Source: Isoetes taiwanensis (lineage: Eukaryota > Streptophyta > Lycopodiopsida > Isoetales > Isoetaceae). From it: a stretch of DNA of 64,000 bases. The notes below the pieces were generated by a model. The model was not told the origin of the DNA, ran no database searches, and saw nothing but the letters and a program-made list of their open reading frames with translations. Location of the stretch: assembly GCA_021234155.1 (NCBI GenBank), contig JAJEKV010000002.1, positions 23,204,942 to 23,268,941 of the forward strand, in the 5' to 3' direction. A program made the translations under genes and the position numbers. Position 1 is the stretch's first letter, and every line of letters starts with the position of its first letter. Shown one piece after another: positions 62,055 through 64,000 of the stretch.

Positions 62055-63390
62055 CGACTTCTCTTTTCCTTTTGCCTTTCCCCACGTTTTCCTTCTTTTA
62101 TTTTCCTCTTTTCCCGTTTCCCTTTTCCATTTTTTCATTTACCTTTTTCCACTATCCCATTTCCCTTTTCCCTTTTTTATTTTCCCCTTCCCTGTTTTTT
62201 CTTTTCTATTTTTCTCTTTCGTTTTCTGTCATTTATGTTTGCCCTTTCCTTTTTCATTTCTCCCCATTTTTCCTCCCTTTGCCCTTTTTCTTATCTTTTT
62301 TTCCTTTTTCGTTTTTCCATTCGCCGCGTTTTTCAGTTCCCTTCTTGGGTTTTCTTTTCCTTTTTGTTCCCCTCCCTTATCTATTTTTCCATTTTACTTT
62401 TTTCCTTTTTCTCCCGTTTCCTATTTGTTGCTTCCCTTTTTCCCAGTCTCTTTTCCCCTTTTTTCACGTTTCTTTTTTCTTTTGTCTCTGGGGTCCGTCA
62501 TATGTCCTCATGGATGCTGCCAATGTGGCATGACGTAAAAATACTATCTATCTATCTATGTATCTTTTCCCTTTTCTTATTTCCCCCTCCTTTATTTTGC
62601 CTCCTCTTTTTGCCTTTCCTTTTTGCATTTTCCTTTTTCCCCTTCTCTTTGTTTCATTTCCCCTTCCCATTTTCTTTTTCTCGATGGCCTTTTTCCCTTC
62701 CCTATCTTTTTCTCTTCCCTTTTTTCCCTTCTATTTCTCCCCCTCCCTTTTCCTTTTCTCTTTCTTTTTTCTTTTTCCTATGCCATATTTCCCTTCTCTT
62801 TTCCCCACCTTTTTTCTCTTCCCATTTTTCGCTTCTCTTTTCCCACCCTTTCCCTCTTCTCATTTTTTCCCTGCCTTTTTTCTTTCATTTTCCTCCTTTA
62901 TTCTTTTCCCTTTCCATTTCACTTTTCCCATATCCTCCCGTTTCCCCTTTTCTCACTCTTTCCCTCTTCCTTTTCTTTCACTTCTCCTTTCGACCTTCTC
63001 TCTTCCTCTTTTCCCATGCTCTTTTTTCATTCTGCCTCTCCTTTTCTTTCCCTTTCCCTTTTCCCACCCTTTCCCCCCTCCCCTTTCCCGTCCTTTTTCC
63101 TTTTCTCATGCCCTTTTCATTTCTCTTCTCGCAACCTTTTTACTCTCCCCTTTTTCCCCTGCCTTTTTTTCTCTTCCAATTTCCTTGTGTCATCACCTTT
63201 TCTCTCTTCCAATAGTCTTGGTGTTTTTTTCCCTCTTTCCTTCCTCCCTTCCTTTTCTTTTTCTTTCCCTTTACCTTTTCATGTGCATTTTTCCCTTCTT
63301 TTTCCCTTTTCCCTTTTTCCTACGCCTTTTTGCCCTTCACTTTTCCACTTTCCTCCTCTCTTTTCCTTTTCCCTTTTCCCTAGGGCTCCT
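62055..63390 (+). repeat. Pyrimidine tract of 1.3 kb
   Basis: Diverged repeats of CCCTTTTCC type; the plus strand has very few purines, apart from about 62490-62560 with a TCTA repeat. The long Phe/Pro/Ser-rich open frames in all three plus frames are by-products of the missing purines. Confidence 0.93.
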
Positions 63391-63399
63391 CTCTTTATC

Positions 63400-64000
63400 A
63401 GGCGCTGCTGGCGCTGCACAGGCGCTGGGCGGCGCGGTGAAGGGTGTTGTTGGCGCTGGGGCCGCCGGCACAGGCGCTGGGAGTGCGGTGTGAGGGTGGC
63501 GTCGTACCTGAGCATGCCTGAGCGCATGAGCACCTGAGAGCATGCTTGAGAGCTTGAGGAGGCACCTCCTCTGGCGACTTCACGATTTTCCTTGGGCCGC
63601 CTTCCCCGAGCTCGGGTTTTGGCTTTTCGGATCTATTGCATGCGCATTCGGGGATTGACTTGACCTTATGGATGCATGTGGCGGGGCATGTAGATGCATG
63701 TGGATCAGCGTGAAGATGGAGATTTAGCGCATGCATGCGTCCGCGCCAGTACTTAGAATCAGCTGTGAAGAGGTTACGGTTTGGGGGCGTTTGGTGAAGG
63801 TTTGTTTTTTGGAGGTATGCTTGTTGCTTTTTGCAACAGCATGGATTTTTGGATTTGTGAGCAGCCATAATCATCCTGGTAACGGTTTTTTCCCAGGTGG
63901 TTTTTAATCCGGGCCATGGTGATTGTGCTTTTGCTCACGTTGTGCTTTTGCTTAAGGGCTTTGGCCCATGTTCTTGTTTGGACTTCGGTCCAGGACTTCG
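63400..64000. other. GC-rich end of the window
   Basis: Starts with GGCGCTG repeats (63400-63485) and GAGCATGC-type repeats (63505-63560). Text near 63880-63930 (TTTTTTCCCAGGTGGTTTTTAATCCGGGCC) loosely resembles the LINE 3' untranslated region (9945-9985), but no tail is visible. No gene recognised. Confidence 0.4.

Noticed and set aside
62016-63537. Three long plus-strand open frames (up to 399 codons) rich in Phe, Pro, Ser and Leu that could look like a membrane protein
   Set aside because: They overlap in all three frames and exist only because the tract lacks purines, so stop codons cannot form.

Overview
The window looks like a repeat-dense nuclear region of a land plant. The evidence is Copia and TRIM elements primed by initiator tRNA-Met, pieces of plant-typical genes (a BTB-NPH3 protein, a plastid biotin carboxyl carrier protein, a pentatricopeptide-repeat protein), many short GT-AG introns, and a MORC-type ATPase gene. 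I cannot name the species. The apparent ZNFX1-type helicase fragment and the CW finger on the MORC protein suggest, without proving, a plant outside the flowering plants. Only one gene looks intact; the rest is transposons, decayed copies and captured gene pieces.

Layout. 584-5968: complete but inactivated Copia element (TSD CATCT). About 6240-10075: GC-rich decayed LINE. 11930-15492: 3.6-kb fold-back element built of tandem repeats, with an array of perfect heat-shock-element motifs and a tRNA-like SINE in its middle. 16480-21660: two decayed Copia elements fused head to tail. 21872-22336: TRIM element with TSD TGGTG. 22860-23430: two LINE pieces. 24534-25150: BTB-NPH3 fragment. 25822-26932: LINE 3' end between long (CT)n tracts. 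27553-28497: broken Harbinger transposase. 28810-34592: probable Helitron carrying PPR and ZNFX1-like fragments.

34600-56400 is a patchwork of duplicated segments. Paralogous copies show several insertions as filled and empty sites: a truncated LINE (39509-40774), two 0.7-kb MITEs (41660-42355, 42689-43385), a 3.7-kb insertion with a pseudogene for plastid biotin carboxyl carrier protein (about 44190-47905), and the 3' end of a Helitron (53876). The TSDs of the two MITEs are swapped, which shows that the DNA between them was inverted by recombination. At 51323-51955 a LINE 3' end is fused to a piece of 25S rRNA, as expected from template switching during reverse transcription.

56400-60582 (minus strand) is a 15-exon gene whose exons join into one 675-codon reading frame: a MORC-family GHKL ATPase with a CW zinc finger. 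Its last exon and 3' flank also occur, partly rearranged, in the duplicated region. Beyond it lie another Helitron 3' end (61947, minus), a 1.3-kb pyrimidine-only-like tract and a GC-rich end. The genes do not form a pathway; what links them is repeated capture and duplication by transposons. MORC proteins are known silencers of transposons, but I infer no local functional link.
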